From Maricaulis sp947259345 (lineage in GTDB: Bacteria; Pseudomonadota; Alphaproteobacteria; Caulobacterales; Maricaulaceae), in assembly GCA_965217205.1 (NCBI GenBank), contig OZ244254.1:1736001-1800000 (forward strand): DNA of 64,000 bases. Direction: 5' to 3'. The notes under the pieces are model-generated. The model made no database searches. It worked only from the letters and a program-made list of their open reading frames with translations, and was not told the DNA's origin. Shown piece after piece: positions 61,286 to 64,000 of the stretch; the first letter of the stretch is position 1; each line of letters opens with the position of its first letter. The position numbers and the translations under genes were made by a program.

Positions 61286-61898
61286 CGTGAATATTGACCA
61301 GCTCCATCTCGCCTGCATGATCCACAACTCTGACCGGCCACCCGACCTCCGGCGCGAATGAATAGGTTGTGACTTGCTCTCGCAACGCCTGTCCACCATT
61401 CGACACGGTGCCCGTCGGGCGCTGCACCCGGAAGTTTATAACATCAAAAACGCCCGCCGGGGTTCTGATTGCCTCACAGCCTTCCAACCGGATCTGGATC
61501 GTCGTAACCGTTGTCTGCAAATCGCCCCCCACATTCAGGCTGTAGGGCGCGCTCATCTCGATCTCATCACCCGGCTCCATGCCAGAAATCGCGCGACGCA
61601 AGCTCTGCGTGCTGAGAGCCAATCGGGAATGACCGACCGTTTCCAGGTGCACCATGCCAAGAAAGCTGCGCCGTACGCGCTGATATCCCATCCGTTCCTC
61701 GCGCGGCGCATGAGGTTCGGACGCTGTGAACCATCGCGATGACACGGCACCGCTACTGTCGACGTCGATGACTTCCTGAAACGAGACATGACTGGCGACC
61801 TGGGACTCGAATACCGCCCCGACCTCAGGCAGCGCGCCATTCTGCGGCAGTGCGCATGCCGTCAAATTCATCGAAAGCACCAAAGTGACAGTGAGCAT
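61275..61898 (-). CDS. Lipoprotein of unknown function in the peptide-exporter operon
   Basis: A 207-residue protein with a short lipoprotein signal (TLVLSMNLTAC, Cys15). The mature part is beta-rich, with IRTPAGVFDVINFRVQ and TYSFAPEVGWPVRVVDH in the C-terminal third, a pattern reminiscent of DUF3108-like or other periplasmic beta-sandwich proteins, and one cysteine in LEGCEAI. I assign no function. AGGATGAG precedes the ATG. It lies between the peptide gene (85-base gap with a hairpin) and the adaptor gene (11-base overlap), so it is probably part of the export system or protection against its product. Confidence 0.75.
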   Translation of the reverse strand: MLTVTLVLSMNLTACALPQNGALPEVGAVFESQVASHVSFQEVIDVDSSGAVSSRWFTASEPHAPREERMGYQRVRRSFLGMVHLETVGHSRLALSTQSLRRAISGMEPGDEIEMSAPYSLNVGGDLQTTVTTIQIRLEGCEAIRTPAGVFDVINFRVQRPTGTVSNGGQALREQVTTYSFAPEVGWPVRVVDHAGEMELVNIHDVE

Positions 61899-61927
61899 TT
61901 TCTCATCCTGCTAGCGAACTGAACCGA

Positions 61928-61970
61928 TTGGTCCTGGAGCCAACCGTGATTGCGACCACCCCAGGACCAA
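61928..61970. promoter_or_regulatory. Perfect 10-bp hairpin between peptide gene and exporter genes
   Basis: TTGGTCCTGG (61928-61937) and CCAGGACCAA (61961-61970) pair perfectly around a 23-base loop. It is in the 85-base gap after the peptide stop, where a leaky terminator or RNA-stabilising hairpin would raise peptide expression relative to the exporter, an arrangement known for small exported peptides. Confidence 0.6.
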
Positions 61971-61983
61971 AATCGTAGTGACC

Positions 61984-62193
61984 TTACAGACCTACCATAT
62001 CCTCCATACACTTGGAGTTGCAGACGTCCAAGCATCGTTCGTATCCAAGATTGCCAGCCGGTGTTCCCAACTCTTCGCCCCAGGTGTCATAGCATCCACC
62101 GTAACAATTTGTGGTACAATTCGCCCACGCCGACATTGGTGCAAAACTCAGCGCCGCAACCGCAACCAGCAGACCCATCAGGTTCTTGACCAT
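61984..62193 (-). CDS. Small secreted peptide precursor with twin CX3CX3C motif
   Basis: A 69-residue precursor. Residues 1-24 (MVKNLMGLLVAVAALSFAPM, then SAWA) form a signal peptide with an AWA cleavage site. The 45-residue mature part has six cysteines with exact symmetry: C2-X3-C6-X3-C10, then 19 residues, then C30-X3-C34-X3-C38. Mature charge is about -5. CX3C spacing on two helices is the pattern of disulfide-stapled helical hairpins, such as alpha-hairpinins and small Tim proteins; homology is not claimed. ATG 62193 has AGGAG ten bases upstream; the ATG at 62229 would add twelve polar residues. First gene of the exporter operon. Unknown function. Confidence 0.75.
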   Translation of the reverse strand: MVKNLMGLLVAVAALSFAPMSAWANCTTNCYGGCYDTWGEELGTPAGNLGYERCLDVCNSKCMEDMVGL

Positions 62194-62224
62194 ACCCCTA
62201 AACTCCTGTTTTGTTGAAATCTTA

Positions 62225-62238
62225 CCCACCTGCGTGGG
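62225..62238. promoter_or_regulatory. Small hairpin in the peptide gene 5' leader
   Basis: CCCAC and GTGGG around CTGC form a 5-bp hairpin about 32 bases upstream of the peptide start, in otherwise A/T-rich leader sequence. It may affect mRNA stability. Confidence 0.3.
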
Positions 62239-62279
62239 CTTCCAATTTCCGTAATTTCAATCTGAAGTAGCTATTTAAT

Positions 62280-62314
62280 CAATTTTAAATTGCACAATCA
62301 GTGGGTGTGGTCAA
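62280..62314 (-). promoter_or_regulatory. Candidate promoter of the peptide-exporter operon
   Basis: On the minus strand TTGACC (62314-62309) is separated by 17 bases from AATTTA (62291-62286), a reasonable -35/-10 pair about 90 bases before the peptide start. The -10 region overlaps a palindrome CAATTT-T-AAATTG (62280-62292) that could bind a regulator. The surrounding sequence is clearly richer in A and T than the rest of the window. Confidence 0.4.
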
Positions 62315-62546
62315 TAGACAGGCATTCAGGTGTGAACCGGTTTTTTTCGGGTGAGGCGGGAGCGTCAGGCAGAGCCGTAAGAATTGAGGCATGTCGACAG
62401 GCGCGATGTGAAACGGGCCAGGACCTGCCAGCCTCCCGATCATCACAACCTTTGATACGCGGCAGTTCTGACCGGCAGACTTCTACTCTGCCCGCCGCGT
62501 GGCGCAAGACCTTGAAGCTATGACATTGCAACGATGGGCCCAGCCC

Positions 62547-62737
62547 GACATTCCGTTGCTACCGCGCTTCGCCGCCCGATCGAGGGAACCGGCCCTTGCC
62601 TTGTGCCATGCATTCGGCATCCGCCCCGATCCGCCGACCGCGCACCTCCTCCCGGCATCGACTTTTGCGGCTCACGTCAGAATTCCGGACCCTGGCCCGG
62701 CGGCAGGCGGGGCGCACAGCCTCAGCCAGAGCGGACG
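62547..62737 (-). pseudogene. Decayed copy of the C-terminal cyanovirin-like domain
   Basis: Bases 62650-62736 align without gaps to 62971-63057 of the cyanovirin-like gene at roughly three quarters identity by eye; the shared core is CCCGGCGGCAGGC. In the matching frame the copy has stop codons where the intact gene has cysteines. Weaker similarity continues down to about 62547. The piece directly abuts the xthA-like tail at 62738. Confidence 0.6.
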
Positions 62738-62805
62738 ACACCAAGACGCGCGGCAGGGAAAAGCCTCCGACCACATTCCGATCGTCGACCGTTTTTCCCT
62801 CTAGC
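62738..62805 (+). pseudogene. Decayed copy of the xthA 3' end
   Basis: Starting with an 18-base identical block (ACACCAAGACGCGCGGCA), this segment follows the last 68 bases of xthA, including CACATTCCGATCGTCG and a final TAG, with one base lost in the middle and several substitutions. Only the gene end is present, so it has no function as a gene. It ends 12 bases before the stop of the convergent cyanovirin-like gene. Confidence 0.8.
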
Positions 62806-62817
62806 TCCGGCGCCCTG

Positions 62818-64000
62818 CTAGCACTGATCGTCGCGACGGAATTGGCCGTTGCAAACGGTCAGAGGTCCGAAATAGCGATCAATCTCGATGGAAATCCGGC
62901 TTGTCGGGCGATTGCCCATTCCGCTGCTCGGATGCCCGCCCGAGACACAATCCGCCGTCAGGGTGCGTCGTCCCGATGTCGACATTTGCGGATTGCGACA
63001 GAAGTTCGCCCAGGGTCCCGGCGGCAGGCCGGGCGCGCTGCCACAGCCAGACCGCGCCACCAGCTCGCCATCGCAATTGGTCACGCGGCCGCGATAGCTC
63101 GACAGGTCGATTCGACTGCGCACCATGCCGCCGGCATTGGTCCGGCACATCGCAGTCATGAAATTGCCGTCCCAGTCGGGCGAGGAGCAGGACATGCGCC
63201 AGATGCCCTCCGGAAAGCTCGCGGGGCGGGTGATTGCGGTCCCGTCATTGCCGCCCGAAGACGGACCGGGGCGCGGCGGCGCGTTGCCGGTGACGGTGCA
63301 GCTCGTGCTGCCGCGCAGCTGGCCGTTGCAATTGGTCAGGGCGGTAAAGGCGAAATTGGTATCAAAACGGGTGAGCTGCCAGACGCCATTATCGGCCCGG
63401 CACTGCGCCACGATGGTTCGACCTTCCCAGCGCGGACGACGGCAGGTCTCCTGCCAGCGCCCGTCCGGGAAATCATTCCAGCCGGTGCCCGCGGTTTCGG
63501 GGGCTGTCAGCGCCGCCGCCTGCTCGCCATAGATCTCGTCCCAGTAATAGTTGATCGAGACAAGGCATTGCGTGACGGTGGATCGCCGTGTCTGCAACTC
63601 GTCAAAAACGGTCCCGGGATCGGTCGCCAGACACCAGTTGTAATGCGCTTCCGCTGGATAGCTCGTCATCGGGCAATTGCCGAACGCCGCTGCGAGACGT
63701 TCCAGTCGGTTAGACCCGACGGCGTAGTACTCACATTTCTCGGCCTGGCTACCGACACCCGGCATTCTCTGGGCGTTGACGAAATTAACGACGGTCTGGA
63801 GCCGCGCCGTGTATTGATCCGCCAGCACTGGCAGGGACATCGAGCGGCAGTCCTCGAACGGGTCACGGCGTTGCGGAAGCCCCATCACAGCCCCTTGGGT
63901 GGCGATGACGTCCTCGAGCTGACCGGCAGAGTTCGCATAGTCAAAGCAATAGTCTTCCTGGCCCTGTCCCTGACCCGGCCCCTGACCATAAGCGGACGAT
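62818..64000 (-). CDS. Cyanovirin-N homology (CVNH) repeat protein, 5' end outside window
   Basis: At least 393 residues; the frame is still open at base 64000, where it reads through a Gly/Gln stretch (GQGPGQGQGQ). The C-terminal two thirds carry three CVNH-like repeats, each with W, paired cysteines and the N-C-D/N-G signature: GRWQETCRRPRWEGRTIVAQ with NCNGQL, GIWRMSCSSPDWDGNFMTAM with NCDGEL, and GPWANFCRNPQ with VCNGQF. CVNH domains bind mannose-rich glycans in known members. The upstream part is a cysteine-containing helical region. An internal ATG/GTG near 63888 is not needed as the start. A decayed copy of the last repeat lies just downstream. Confidence 0.8.
   Translation of the reverse strand, partial: SSAYGQGPGQGQGQEDYCFDYANSAGQLEDVIATQGAVMGLPQRRDPFEDCRSMSLPVLADQYTARLQTVVNFVNAQRMPGVGSQAEKCEYYAVGSNRLERLAAAFGNCPMTSYPAEAHYNWCLATDPGTVFDELQTRRSTVTQCLVSINYYWDEIYGEQAAALTAPETAGTGWNDFPDGRWQETCRRPRWEGRTIVAQCRADNGVWQLTRFDTNFAFTALTNCNGQLRGSTSCTVTGNAPPRPGPSSGGNDGTAITRPASFPEGIWRMSCSSPDWDGNFMTAMCRTNAGGMVRSRIDLSSYRGRVTNCDGELVARSGCGSAPGLPPGPWANFCRNPQMSTSGRRTLTADCVSGGHPSSGMGNRPTSRISIEIDRYFGPLTVCNGQFRRDDQC

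Noticed and set aside
61984..62193. Interpretation of the peptide as a RiPP (lasso, lanthipeptide or similar) precursor
   Set aside because: It has a Sec-type signal peptide and no modification, protease or radical-SAM gene is nearby.
61984..62193. Interpretation as a class II bacteriocin with double-glycine leader
   Set aside because: No GG cleavage site, the leader is a Sec signal, the mature peptide is acidic, and the ABC proteins lack a C39 peptidase domain.
62298..62531. 77-residue minus-strand reading frame with five cysteines upstream of the peptide gene, considered as a second small peptide
   Set aside because: No signal peptide, no ribosome-binding site, irregular cysteine spacing, and composition typical of non-coding frames.
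62499..62804. Open frame ending in ASDHIPIVDRFSL, considered as a small gene
   Set aside because: Only the last 20 or so residues resemble anything, and these are the decayed xthA end; the rest is antisense to the CVNH remnant.
1..64000. CRISPR array, rRNA operon, prophage or insertion sequence
   Set aside because: No regularly spaced repeats, no rRNA-like stretches and no transposase, integrase or phage structural genes were seen.

Overview
This 64 kb window is high-GC chromosomal DNA from an alphaproteobacterium. Gene content and order (gyrA-coaD-cyclophilin-queA-tgt, divergent ssb/uvrA, and the run secF-secD-yajC-nlpD-pcm-surE-serS-tatCBA-scpB-scpA-nagZ-SPOR-dgt/erpA) fit the Caulobacterales/Maricaulales part of the class; a Maricaulis-like marine bacterium is my best guess, by inference only. 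No rRNA, CRISPR array, prophage or transposase is visible. There is one tRNA (Lys-TTT).

Layout. 1-4.3 kb: a truncated cation/proton antiporter, a Leu/Phe/Val-type amino acid dehydrogenase overlapped tail-to-tail by an Lrp-type regulator, and a lipoprotein carboxylesterase. 4.3-5.2 kb: a gene-free block of inverted repeats ending at tRNA-Lys. 5.3-15.3 kb: queuosine genes (tgt, queA), two cyclophilins, coaD and gyrA. 15.3-26 kb: accessory genes, including a membrane-bound winged-helix regulator facing a serine hydrolase, an RHH/EF-hand protein, a phosphodiesterase, a Kelch protein, and a BlaI repressor with an M56 protease that carries ankyrin repeats. 26-29.9 kb: ssb and uvrA diverge around two consensus alphaproteobacterial LexA boxes. 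29.9-38.4 kb: two related multi-pass membrane proteins, a TonB-C protein, trmFO, an SDR, an NDUFAF6-like protein, Fe-SOD and a second serine hydrolase. 38.5-53.8 kb: protein export (SecDF-YajC, Tat), cell division and peptidoglycan functions (NlpD, NagZ, SPOR), chromosome segregation (ScpAB) and repair or nucleotide maintenance. 53.8-58 kb: small accessory genes and xthA.

The most unusual part is 58.0-62.8 kb. A compact minus-strand operon encodes a 69-residue secreted precursor whose 45-residue mature peptide has a symmetric CX3CX3C-X19-CX3CX3C pattern. It is followed by a 10-bp perfect hairpin, a lipoprotein, a MacA-like adaptor, a MacB/LolD-type ATPase and an FtsX-type permease. The block lies between intact xthA and a decayed copy of the end of a cyanovirin-N-like gene, fused to a decayed copy of the xthA 3' end. 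This suggests the operon inserted into a redundant tandem duplication. I read it as a candidate undescribed peptide-plus-exporter module.

The core blocks look like ordinary vertically inherited chromosome. Start codons were chosen from Shine-Dalgarno spacing, signal peptides and family length, and entries say where a start is uncertain.
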